DNA of 39,830 nucleotides from Thermoplasmata archaeon. GTDB lineage: Archaea > Thermoplasmatota > Thermoplasmata > Thermoplasmatales > Thermoplasmataceae. The notes beneath the pieces were generated by a model. It was not told the origin of the DNA. It ran no database searches and saw only the letters and a program-made list of their open reading frames with translations. The translations under genes were made by a program, and so were the position numbers. Position 1 is the first letter of the stretch. Every line of letters begins with the position of its first letter. Below, one piece after another: positions 32,979 through 39,830 of the stretch. The stretch is from contig JAKADT010000003.1 of NCBI GenBank assembly GCA_021820245.1, positions 1-39,830 on the forward strand. Reading direction: 5' to 3'.

Positions 32979-33286
32979 GTCATCTTTTCTCTGTCGCTGT
33001 GATCCTTTTTCCTGGGTTTTAGAAGCTCCTCATCACTGAACTCTATTGCTATGAGTCCTGAAACAGGAATTAACCTCAGCTTTGATTTTTCATCGGGGGT
33101 TTTCACTCTGAAACATATTGCGCCCTCCTCTCCCAGAAGAGTATAACCGATAAATTCGCCCTCAGTTTTCATGGGCTCGTCTGTTCCACTATTTGAAATA
33201 ACTGTATAGCTACCACCTTTCTTGATCTCTATTACATCCATTGTTAGAAGCGCCTCCATTACAGAAGAAATATTAGTCTTAGCCAT
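32966..33286 (-). CDS. Small conserved-looking protein, unknown
   Basis: A 106-residue protein with a predicted helix (ISSVMEALLTMDVIEIKKG) followed by alternating beta strands (YTVISNS, EFIGYTLLGEEGAICFRV, LRLIPVSGLIAIEFSDEE) and a very charged tail (LKPRKKDHSDREK). No family recognised. Good codon regularity and the tight fit between thpR and a regulator gene support it being real. It starts 51 bases before the end of the HTH gene, which is on the same strand upstream. Confidence 0.5.
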   Translation of the reverse strand: MAKTNISSVMEALLTMDVIEIKKGGSYTVISNSGTDEPMKTEGEFIGYTLLGEEGAICFRVKTPDEKSKLRLIPVSGLIAIEFSDEELLKPRKKDHSDREKMTYIS

Positions 33287-33336
33287 TATTGTCCCCTTCT
33301 CACCATAATATTGTATTATATAATAACATGATCAGT

Positions 33337-33774
33337 TCATCGCCTGGTCTGACTGAGATCAACAATATGCCTTACGGATTTACCATAATTTTCAAGGGCC
33401 ATCTTTACATTTACCTCAACCCAGCTCCACGCCCTGACGAGGTCACCCGACCTGAGACGGTATTTCTTTGTTTTTCCTTCCTGCACCTCTTCCAGGAGAT
33501 CCATGGATTTCAGCTTGTTTAAATGCCTGTAGAGTGTGGTCCTGCTGGTCTTGAGAAATGTCAGGAGTTCATCTCCGGTCCAGTACCTCTGCGAGTTAAG
33601 GAGAAAACAATCTTTGAAAAGACGGAAATAGGCGGCTTTCGATATTGTGGCAAAATCTGTGGACGGTTTAAGTCTGGGTATATACCCTATATCAGACAGG
33701 AAATATGCGATGTTCTTGTCCAGATCTTCATCCAGGATCCTGCTTGGTGTTGAAACAATAGTCATTTTGAACAT
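33337..33774 (-). CDS. Winged-helix transcriptional regulator (ArsR/MarR-like)
   Basis: A 145-residue protein. A helical N-terminal part (about 1-60) is followed by a winged helix at about 65-110 (WTGDELLTFLKTSRTTLYRH, then LNKLKSMDLLEEVQEG, then the wing KTKKYRLRSGD) and a C-terminal helix that may dimerise. The domain assignment is from the helix-turn-helix/wing pattern; the subfamily and targets are unknown. An internal ATG at codon 4 is an alternative start. It may regulate the neighbouring small gene or the PhzF-like gene (inference). Confidence 0.65.
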   Translation of the reverse strand: MFKMTIVSTPSRILDEDLDKNIAYFLSDIGYIPRLKPSTDFATISKAAYFRLFKDCFLLNSQRYWTGDELLTFLKTSRTTLYRHLNKLKSMDLLEEVQEGKTKKYRLRSGDLVRAWSWVEVNVKMALENYGKSVRHIVDLSQTRR

Positions 33775-33816
33775 ATGTCTTTATGGAATAACGGTTCACT
33801 GCCTATAAAGATATTT

Positions 33817-34725
33817 TTAGTCAGGTATTGACAACTTTCCTGTTCCCGCTTCAAAACATGCGCCTGCAACCTTAATATTCTCAACAGAACCCCGTATTAC
33901 ATCGCCGGTTACTCTCAACATGCTGGGCCTCATTATTTCTATCCCCTGTTCTATCCATACCTGTTCTCCACTCCCCGTAAGATGGTGCTTGAGCATATAT
34001 GCTGCGGCTGGTCCGGCAGCCGAACCTGTAGCAGGATCCTCACCTTTTTCATATATCATTCTGCAGTGAAGTTTAGTGTCCGGATAGACGGTTTCTCTTG
34101 TCACAAGATAGAAATGCATGGCGTTGTGCAGTTTCAGATATTCCTGGGCTGTATCCTTGTTTATCCTGATGCGTGAAAGATCCTGAAGATTCCTGAACGG
34201 AACTATAATGAAAGAATTCCCTGTTGAAACGCCCTCAACAGGAAGTTGTGGATCAAGCACATCAGGGTTTACTCCGAGGGCACTGGCAACATCACTTTTA
34301 CAGTGATCCCCAAGAAATTCAGGATTTCCCTGATCCATTTCAAAAAGCCTGTTATGGCCTGATTTCTCAATTCGAATCTTTACACTTCCTTTTCCCAGAA
34401 CCAAGGTTAAAGCATCAGCATCTTTTCCTTTTGTCAGAACGTAAGCTGTACCCAGTGAAGGATGGCCCGCAAAACTCATTTCCCCTGTGAGTCCAAAAAT
34501 TCTCACCTTTACTGGCCTGTCGATTGGATCGCTCTTCCCAATGAAAGTTGTTTCTGAATACCCGAATTCTCTTGTTATTTCCATCATTTGATCGCTTGTA
34601 TGTTTCTGATCTGTCCTGACTACTGCAAGCTGATTGCCCTCAAAAAGGCGTCTGGCGAATACATCCACAATTGTAAAGTCCAACGTTTTTTGATCTATAT
34701 TTTCCTCAGTGGTGGATGAAACCAT
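33817..34725 (-). CDS. PhzF-family isomerase
   Basis: A 302-residue protein of the diaminopimelate epimerase-like fold. VDVFARRLFEGNQLAVV begins the family signature. The catalytic glutamate is E58 in GYSETTF, GLTGEMSFAGHPSLGTAYVL carries the GHP block, and EDPATGSAAGPAAAYML carries the DPATGSAA block. Members isomerise small acids (phenazine precursors in PhzF), but archaeal members have no known substrate. There are no phenazine genes here. Single-gene unit. Confidence 0.88.
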   Translation of the reverse strand: MVSSTTEENIDQKTLDFTIVDVFARRLFEGNQLAVVRTDQKHTSDQMMEITREFGYSETTFIGKSDPIDRPVKVRIFGLTGEMSFAGHPSLGTAYVLTKGKDADALTLVLGKGSVKIRIEKSGHNRLFEMDQGNPEFLGDHCKSDVASALGVNPDVLDPQLPVEGVSTGNSFIIVPFRNLQDLSRIRINKDTAQEYLKLHNAMHFYLVTRETVYPDTKLHCRMIYEKGEDPATGSAAGPAAAYMLKHHLTGSGEQVWIEQGIEIMRPSMLRVTGDVIRGSVENIKVAGACFEAGTGKLSIPD

Positions 34726-34844
34726 GAGGCGTTATCCTTACTGGTTTTATAATTATGGTGTGCGTGGCTCAGATCTTTCACTTATGGCTCAGAATAAAAG
34801 AAAACTGAAACCTCTTATTTTATACTGAAATGGCATTATGAAAC

Positions 34845-35561
34845 GTGGATGATACGGTGCACTTGGACAATCCATTTGTGGCGAGAAATGGAAACTGTGA
34901 GGTTATAACATCAGTTTTCGGAAAAAATCCTGACGACTTATTTGTAAAACTCTCATCTGTAGCCGCGGATACCAGAAGGATATTCGAGGTTAGATTTGAT
35001 CTCTTTACCGATCACCATATGGAATCTCTGGCTGCAATTATAGGATACATGAACAGGAGAAAACTCCGCTATGTTTTCACCTATAGAACAGAAGATGCTG
35101 ACGATGCTTTGGAAAAATACCAGTATGCTGCCAGAAATTCGGCCCTTGCAGTTGATCTGGATATGAGGTTGAAGGAACTGGCTAATGACCTGCAAGGCAA
35201 AACACCCGTAATATTATCATATCACGGTAACGGTGAATGGGATTTACAGGAGATAATGAAGAATATGATAATGTTTCAGGCCCAATCGTACAAGCTCGCC
35301 AACACATATAGCGATATTGATCTTTTCCTCAATGATCTTGCTGCCATGACCTCAATGAGGGATAAAATTGAAAATCCTCTTTCATTCATACCAATGGGAA
35401 CCGGAAACAGCTTTCTGAGAGTTATATCAGCATCCCTGGTTTCAGATTTCACATATTCGATGCTGGATAATGAATCAGCACCCGGGCAGAAGAGTTATGA
35501 TCAGATGATTTCCATGATTGGAACCTGCAATAAGATCATGCAGCGGAAATTATTGCAATGA
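34845..35561 (+). CDS. aroD: 3-dehydroquinate dehydratase, type I
   Basis: Third step of the shikimate pathway. The 238-residue type I enzyme forms a Schiff base. EVRFDLF, TYR, the catalytic histidine H127 in ILSYHG, the Schiff-base lysine K150 in SYKLA, PMGTGNSFLR and the APGQ loop near the C-terminus are all present. The start is GTG 34845, about 25 bases after a TATA-like TTATTTTATACT. No other aro gene is adjacent. Its 3' end overlaps the convergent marC gene by 26 bases. Confidence 0.9.
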   Translation: MDDTVHLDNPFVARNGNCEVITSVFGKNPDDLFVKLSSVAADTRRIFEVRFDLFTDHHMESLAAIIGYMNRRKLRYVFTYRTEDADDALEKYQYAARNSALAVDLDMRLKELANDLQGKTPVILSYHGNGEWDLQEIMKNMIMFQAQSYKLANTYSDIDLFLNDLAAMTSMRDKIENPLSFIPMGTGNSFLRVISASLVSDFTYSMLDNESAPGQKSYDQMISMIGTCNKIMQRKLLQ

Positions 35562-36180
35562 GACCTGTTGTGATAAATTCAATGGCGATTGAAGCCAGAA
35601 GCAGACCCATTATCCTGGATATTATCAATGACCCGGTTTTTCCCAGTCTTGTGAACAGAGGAAGGGAAAATCTGAGAATTACATAGGACATGATCATCAC
35701 TGTCACTATTGCAATTACAACCATTATCTTGTCCACACCGATTGTAGTTTTTGAGTTGAAAAATATGATTGCAGTGGTAATGCTTCCCGGACCTGCCAGT
35801 AAAGGAGTCCCTATGGGAACAATGCCAATGCTCTCCTTTTCCATGGACTCTTCCTGTTCTGCTCCTGTGAGTTTTGTGTTTGATGTTCTGCCCTGAAGCA
35901 TATCAAAGGCTACCTTGAAGAGCAGTATGCCACCAGCAACTTTGAAATCTGAGATGTCAATCCCGAGAATTACAAAAACATATATTCCCACAAGCATGAA
36001 GCCAAGGATCATCCCGGAGGCAACCAGAACGCTCCGGTCAACCACACGAAGTCTTTCTTTCAGGGTATACCCTTCTGTCAGGGCAATAAGAGTTGGAATT
36101 GCCCCTATTGGATTCAATATTGCGAAAACAGTTGTCAAAACTGTAACGTAAAAAAGAATAGGAGAAAGAAGTCCAGGCAT
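35536..36180 (-). CDS. marC: MarC-family integral membrane protein
   Basis: A 214-residue protein with six hydrophobic helices in two sets of three. FAILNPIGAIPTLIALTEG is the family signature near the N-terminus. VAGGILLFKVAFDMLQG and IGIVPIGTPLLAGPGSITTA (second signature) follow. Despite the name, a role in multiple antibiotic resistance is not supported for the family and its function is unknown. Divergent from yceI, with which it shares a control region. Confidence 0.9.
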   Translation of the reverse strand: MPGLLSPILFYVTVLTTVFAILNPIGAIPTLIALTEGYTLKERLRVVDRSVLVASGMILGFMLVGIYVFVILGIDISDFKVAGGILLFKVAFDMLQGRTSNTKLTGAEQEESMEKESIGIVPIGTPLLAGPGSITTAIIFFNSKTTIGVDKIMVVIAIVTVMIMSYVILRFSLPLFTRLGKTGSLIISRIMGLLLASIAIEFITTGLIAIISAA

Positions 36181-36228
36181 TACCTGTGAGGTAGCTTCTT
36201 GTGCATTATTAAATTTTTTTGACGATGG

Positions 36229-36256
36229 CTTTACTTATGCAATGTACTAAGTAAAG
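36229..36256. promoter_or_regulatory. Perfect 9-bp inverted repeat, candidate operator for yceI/marC
   Basis: CTTTACTTA, 10 bases, TAAGTAAAG: a perfect 9-bp inverted repeat that touches the BRE/TATA region (TTAATATATCC, about 36257-36267) of yceI and lies 50-75 bases upstream of marC. The HxlR-family regulator encoded two genes on binds as a dimer to inverted repeats in known cases, so it is the obvious candidate binder (inference). Confidence 0.5.
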
Positions 36257-36284
36257 TTAATATATCCCCACACTATTCAGTGGT

Positions 36285-36845
36285 ATGGAAAGCGAAAAAG
36301 AAAGCGAAACTACAGTATGGAATCTGGATAGCGCCCATTCACAGGCAGACTTTGCAGTCAGGCATATGATGATTTCTACAGTGAAGGGTACCTTTGAAAG
36401 AGTAAGCGGTACTATTGTTGGAGATCCATCAGACGTTGAGAATTCCAGGGCCGAAATAAGGATCGATGCTTCTTCGGTCTCAACCAGGGACAAGCAGAGA
36501 GATGGACATCTTAAGTCACAGGACTTCTTCTACGTTGAGAAATTTCCGGAACTGAAGTTTGTGAGCAAGAAAATCACCAGGAAGGGAAAGGAAGAAATCG
36601 AGGTGACTGGAGAACTCACAATAAGAGATGTTACAAGAGAGGTTACCCTGACGGGAACACTTGAAGGACCGCTCAAAGACCCATATGGATTTGAGAGGTT
36701 TGGTGTCAGTGCTGAAGGCAGTATAGACAGATCACAGTGGGGCCTGAAATGGAACAGTGTATTAGAAACAGGCGGGGTCATGGTGGGTGACAGGGTGAAA
36801 ATATCTGTTAACCTTGAAGCAGTTAAGAAAAAAGATTCACTTTGA
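36285..36845 (+). CDS. yceI: YceI-family lipocalin-like protein
   Basis: A 186-residue beta-barrel protein of the YceI family, known to bind polyisoprenoid chains. VWNLDSAHSQADFAVRHMM is the signature start, VKGTFERVSGTIV and GHLKSQDFFYVEKFPELKF follow, then VTGELTIRDVTREVTL and GVSAEGSIDRSQWGL. No signal peptide is present, so it is probably cytosolic. ATG 36285 follows a TATA-like box by about 25 bases. It is followed by an HxlR regulator gene on the same strand. Confidence 0.92.
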   Translation: MESEKESETTVWNLDSAHSQADFAVRHMMISTVKGTFERVSGTIVGDPSDVENSRAEIRIDASSVSTRDKQRDGHLKSQDFFYVEKFPELKFVSKKITRKGKEEIEVTGELTIRDVTREVTLTGTLEGPLKDPYGFERFGVSAEGSIDRSQWGLKWNSVLETGGVMVGDRVKISVNLEAVKKKDSL

Positions 36846-36903
36846 GATGCATTACAAAAAAATATTAAGACATTTAACCATGAACATATAAGGCGTAAAT
36901 TAG

Positions 36904-37218
36904 ATGAATGACTGTCCTGTGACAAAAGCTTGGAAAATACTGGGCAAACCGTGGAGAATAGTAATAGTGTCCAGACTTTTGGAAGGGGACAAAACATTCA
37001 ACTCTCTTCTCTGGAGTCTACAGGGGATCAGTACCAGGACACTTTCCAGTGTACTTAAGGAGTTTATTGAAATGGGAATAATTGAACCTTTTTCAAAGGA
37101 CGAAAAGCATGGATACAGACTTACACAGAAAGGGGAGGACCTGGCTGAAGTTGTTGCAAAGATTAAGCAGTGGAGTGAAAAATGGCTTGAAACAGCCCCG
37201 ATGAATCTTAATACCTGA
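36904..37218 (+). CDS. HxlR-family transcriptional regulator
   Basis: A 104-residue winged-helix protein. The family Cys-Pro start is present (CPVTKAWKILGKPWRIVI, Cys at residue 4, often a redox sensor in this family), then LLWSLQGISTRTLSSVLKEF and the wing EPFSKDEKHGYRLTQKGEDL. A C-terminal helix (KIKQWSEKWLE) completes the dimer surface. It is probably a thiol- or stress-responsive regulator of yceI and itself (inference). The second half of the gene (37007-37166) is repeated at 39272-39430. Confidence 0.88.
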   Translation: MNDCPVTKAWKILGKPWRIVIVSRLLEGDKTFNSLLWSLQGISTRTLSSVLKEFIEMGIIEPFSKDEKHGYRLTQKGEDLAEVVAKIKQWSEKWLETAPMNLNT

Positions 37219-37308
37219 TTCTTTAAGCACCTGTATTTTAACCTAATTAATAGTATACTCTGTCAATGAAAATACAATCATGACCTTACTAACGTCGTGA
37301 CCTGCCAC

Positions 37309-37704
37309 CTATAAACAAGTTTCCAGAAATGACATGTTTTCGGATCCGGAGAATATTGCCGTTGAATCCATGAGGACATGTCCACCCTTCTCAGTCAGCT
37401 TTCTCATGATCTTGATGCTGTTATCTTCCGGAAGTGATGAGAGCATTTCAGATATTGACGAAGCTGTCATGGTTTTATCGAACATACTGGAGAGATATGT
37501 TTTTTCGTGCGGATACCGTACGGATTTCATGGGAAGTGGTTGTATTTCCTGGGGACCACTTAGCTGATGATTCTTTAATACCTTGTATTCATACATACTC
37601 GCACACCCATAATCATTTTCACAGGCATTAGCATAAAACTCGGAGAATAATCTGCAAGAAATTTGAAAAATATATGTTGTATAAAAGAGAGAGTCAAGGA
37701 TCAA
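37309..37704 (-). pseudogene. Transposase fragment (IS4/IS1634-like), N-terminal part
   Basis: The minus-strand open frame contains YHEKTYLSSMFDKTMTASSI-type sequence (read from PHEKTYLSSMFDKT), then ISEMLSSLPEDNSIKIM, then GGHVLMDSTAIFSGSENMSF. The last block resembles the first DDE aspartate region of IS4/IS1634 transposases (x-L-x-D-x-T-x-I-x-S-x-S), after which the frame ends. The catalytic remainder is missing. The family call is from motif resemblance only. The 37219-37308 and 37705-37761 flanks hold no other gene. Confidence 0.45.
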
Positions 37705-37761
37705 ATGGCCATATACAATATATATAGAAAAGATTTAAATGCATAATAATTGTGCCTACTT

Positions 37762-39105
37762 ATGGCTGAGCAACAATTTCTGAAAGAAATGGATGTGCTA
37801 AAACCACAAAAATACCATTACTTTATAACTGCCTTATCCGATGCGGGTTATTTTCTGGACGGTTATGATCTACTTGTGATTGGTCCAGCCTTGATATTTA
37901 TTGGTCCCTTATTTGGACTTTCGCCTGCCGTTTCAGCACTAATAGGGGTTTCGACAATAATTGGCCAACTTTTTGGAGGGGCTATTTTTGGGTTTATTGC
38001 AGATCTCAAAGGAAGAAAAGTAATCTATCAATGGGATATGCTGATATTTGCTGTGTTTGCTATTCTTAGCGGTTTATCCACTAACGCCACTGAATTGATA
38101 ATCTTTAGAGCACTTCTGGGATTGGCAATTGGTGCGGACTATACACTAACACTTTCCATCATAGGAGAATATTCTCCCGTAAAGGGAAGAGGAAAATTCC
38201 TGGGAACTGGTTTAATGTCATGGTGGATAGGTGGAACTGTGGCTGTCGCACTTGGTTTGTTATTTCTTCCCTTCGGGGACATAGCATGGAGATATCTTCT
38301 TGCTGCTGGAGCAATACCGGCTATAGTAGTGCTTGTCCTGAGAAGGAACGTTGAAGAAACGCCGAGATTTGCCGCAGAAATGAATAATACCAGGGAAATT
38401 TCTGAGATAAAGAGAAAATTTGGCATAAACAGAGATGAGGTAACAGTTAATTCCACCGTTGATGGAAACATAAGTAAACCTGATTATAGCAGGAGAAGCG
38501 CTTTTGTCTTTGTTTCATGGTTCTTAAACGATCTTATATTTTACGGAATAGGAATTTACACGACAGTTTTGCTTGTAGAATTAGGATATTCAACACATGC
38601 CGGTTCATTAACACTTACACTTATGCTCTATATAATAGGCGTATTCGGAACCCTGGCGTTTGTTTTTACGGCAGATATTTTTGGAAGAAAAAAATGGCAG
38701 GCATATACCTTCCTCCTTCAAGGACTGGCACTTCTGGTACTAGGGCTATATGCAATAATAATTAGAAGTGCACCCCCAATATTGTTGTTATTCCCAATGT
38801 TCGCCATATTTTACTTTGCCAATGCGGGTGGAACAGGAGAGACCACTGGAATATTTGTCAGTGAACTGTTCCCTACGAGACATAGAACAACTGCTCTAGG
38901 GGCCGGAACTGCTATTAGCAGAGTTGGAGCTATTATTTCTGCAGTTGTATTTCCAATTACTTTGACCCTTTATGGGATTATACCGATGGAAATGCTTCTG
39001 TTTGTAGTAGGCTTAACGGGATTTCTTGTAACCATGTTTCTTGGAGAGGAAACGAAGAACCGGTCACTGGAAAATATATCGAGTGATCTGACTACTGCAA
39101 GATAA
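37762..39105 (+). CDS. MFS transporter (sugar porter/metabolite:H+ symporter type), paralog 2
   Basis: A 447-residue, 12-helix major facilitator with the same signatures as the transporter at 25297-26739: FLDGYDLLVIGPAL, GFIADLKGRKVIYQWDM, RALLGLAIGADYTLT, FGRKKWQAY and ending TKNRSLENISSDL. Substrate unknown. The start was set at ATG 37762, because a TATA-like GATTTAAATG lies about 25 bases upstream (leaderless) and the TTG at 37750 is less likely. It lies between two copies of an HxlR gene segment and next to a transposase fragment, so it may have arrived or been duplicated with them. Confidence 0.86.
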   Translation: MAEQQFLKEMDVLKPQKYHYFITALSDAGYFLDGYDLLVIGPALIFIGPLFGLSPAVSALIGVSTIIGQLFGGAIFGFIADLKGRKVIYQWDMLIFAVFAILSGLSTNATELIIFRALLGLAIGADYTLTLSIIGEYSPVKGRGKFLGTGLMSWWIGGTVAVALGLLFLPFGDIAWRYLLAAGAIPAIVVLVLRRNVEETPRFAAEMNNTREISEIKRKFGINRDEVTVNSTVDGNISKPDYSRRSAFVFVSWFLNDLIFYGIGIYTTVLLVELGYSTHAGSLTLTLMLYIIGVFGTLAFVFTADIFGRKKWQAYTFLLQGLALLVLGLYAIIIRSAPPILLLFPMFAIFYFANAGGTGETTGIFVSELFPTRHRTTALGAGTAISRVGAIISAVVFPITLTLYGIIPMEMLLFVVGLTGFLVTMFLGEETKNRSLENISSDLTTAR

Positions 39106-39271
39106 ATTAATGGTAACTTAAACCTTTAAAATACCCAATTATTTTTATGTATACTAGTGCTTAATTGATTAGAGTACACGTAGTATTTTCTAAGAAGCGA
39201 ACCTTTAATCTCCCTTTCTTCCACAAGAACTGCCTCGCATTTTCGTTGTGTTCATTCATGAAACCAGTTAT

Positions 39272-39433
39272 TTCTCTGGAGTCTCCAGGAATCAGTACCG
39301 AGACACTTTCCAGTGTACTTAAGGAGTTTATTGAAATGGGAATAATTGAACCTTTTTCAAAGGACGAAAAGCATGGATACAGACTGACACAGAAAGGGGA
39401 GGACCTGGCTGAAGTTGTTGCAAAGATTAAACT
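39272..39433 (+). pseudogene. Truncated second copy of the HxlR regulator gene
   Basis: About 160 bases match 37007-37166 of the intact hxlR-like gene with only a few substitutions and a one-base deletion near 39287. They encode ISTETLSSVLKEFIEMGIIE and on to VAAKIK-like sequence, ending at KIKL and a stop instead of KIKQWSEKW. The DNA-recognition start (CPVTKAW to KTFNSLL) is missing, so no functional regulator results. The two copies are direct repeats flanking the MFS gene. The rest of 39106-39271 shows no gene. Confidence 0.85.
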
Positions 39434-39453
39434 TTAGTGCTGAAAAATTTCTT

Positions 39454-39476
39454 ATGCAATTGCAGAAAAATTGCAT
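39454..39476 (-). terminator. Hairpin downstream of the aldehyde dehydrogenase gene
   Basis: ATGCAATT and AATTGCAT form a perfect 8-bp inverted repeat with a 7-base loop, 70 bases past the stop of the minus-strand aldehyde dehydrogenase gene. It has no strong T-run on that side, so it may be a terminator or only a processing structure. Confidence 0.25.
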
Positions 39477-39546
39477 ACAAGACTTTTGCTTAAGGCTGAA
39501 TAACAGGCTGAGGTCGTGTCAATTAAATATTGTTAAAGTTAAAAAT

Positions 39547-39830
39547 TCATCCTTTAAAAATCTGGGAGTACCAGTCTTTTCTCACCTTTCCAGTTAAATC
39601 AAAATAGACATGTTTAATGTATGTGAATTCTTCAAGCGAATATGTTGACAAAGACGCTCCATGTCCACTCTGCTTGTATCCAGCCCATGGCATTTCCGAA
39701 GGAACAACGACATGTTCATTTACCCACACGGTACCAAATCTGAGATCCCGAACCGCTTTCATGGCAGTAGTTATATCTGATGTCCATACAGATGATCCAA
39801 GGCCATAAGTTACGTCATTACTTCTCCTTA
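39547..39830 (-). CDS. Aldehyde dehydrogenase, C-terminal part (runs off the window)
   Basis: The minus strand is open from the window edge and encodes the end of an NAD(P)-dependent aldehyde dehydrogenase. NDVTYGLGSSVWTSDI is the conserved YGL-x-x-x-VWT block, then LRFGTVWVNEH (G-x-VWVN), then PWAGYKQSGHG (P-x-GG-x-K-x-SG-x-G). The Lys-Gln-Ser-Gly stretch is typical. The catalytic cysteine part lies outside the window. The specific substrate cannot be told from this fragment. Confidence 0.92.
   Translation of the reverse strand, partial: RRSNDVTYGLGSSVWTSDITTAMKAVRDLRFGTVWVNEHVVVPSEMPWAGYKQSGHGASLSTYSLEEFTYIKHVYFDLTGKVRKDWYSQIFKG

Noticed and set aside
39165-39437. Intact new regulator gene at the second HxlR copy
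   Set aside because: The start is unrelated sequence; only the C-terminal half matches HxlR and the recognition part is missing, so it is called a truncated copy.

Overview
The window looks like chromosome of a Thermoplasmatales-type euryarchaeon. It carries archaeal information-processing genes (aIF2 gamma, ribosomal protein eS6, archaeal DnaG, a fused Kae1-Bud32, archaeal RlmE, ThpR and triosephosphate isomerase). It also carries a bacterial HU-type chromatin protein, as known from Thermoplasma and its relatives, and a bacterial-type threonyl-tRNA synthetase. Many genes have a TATA-like box about 25 bases before the start codon, which suggests leaderless mRNAs; a few have Shine-Dalgarno sequences. 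No rRNA gene or CRISPR array was seen. The single tRNA found is tRNA-Gly(UCC).

Layout. Positions 1-2000 are a mobile-element scar: an IscB (HNH/RuvC nuclease) element with its omega RNA sits inside an NAD(P)H-dependent FMN reductase gene, beside the decayed tail of a TnpB-type element. Positions 2042-8391 hold a DUF998 membrane protein, tpiA, a small membrane protein, tRNA-Gly, hutH and thrS. Positions 9130-12547 (minus strand) are a fixC-fixX-etfB-etfA operon that passes electrons to the quinone pool. Positions 12645-17283 are informational: an endonuclease III-like glycosylase, aIF2 gamma and eS6 on the minus strand, then divergently kae1-bud32 and rdgB. Positions 17388-21000 hold a small membrane protein, speE, the HU protein, a DUF5611-like protein and an AP-endonuclease-like TIM barrel. 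Positions 21308-24129 hold dnaG overlapping a Lon-like AAA+ ATPase that has no protease domain. Positions 24584-36180 hold an MBL-fold protein with an MFS transporter, an M61 peptidase with a PDZ domain, two regulators, rlmE, gcvH, thpR, phzF-like, aroD and marC. Positions 36229-39433 hold a candidate operator, yceI, an HxlR regulator, a transposase relic, a second MFS transporter and a truncated second copy of the HxlR gene. The window ends inside an aldehyde dehydrogenase gene.

The most notable points are: (i) an archaeal IscB/omega-RNA element whose insertion site in the host gene can be read almost to the base, with the guide segment and the flanking candidate TAM visible, and with iscB broken by one extra base; (ii) a zinc-ribbon insertion in the catalytic core of ThrRS; (iii) a protease-less, zinc-ribbon-bearing LonB-like ATPase overlapping dnaG; (iv) an apparent CTG start for rdgB in a CTGA stop/start overlap; (v) a perfect 9-bp inverted repeat next to the yceI promoter, near an HxlR regulator; and (vi) a partial duplication of that regulator flanking a transporter. 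A diverged intergenic repeat family (four sites) and a TnpB zinc-ribbon fossil point to repeated past invasion by IS200/IS605-type elements.
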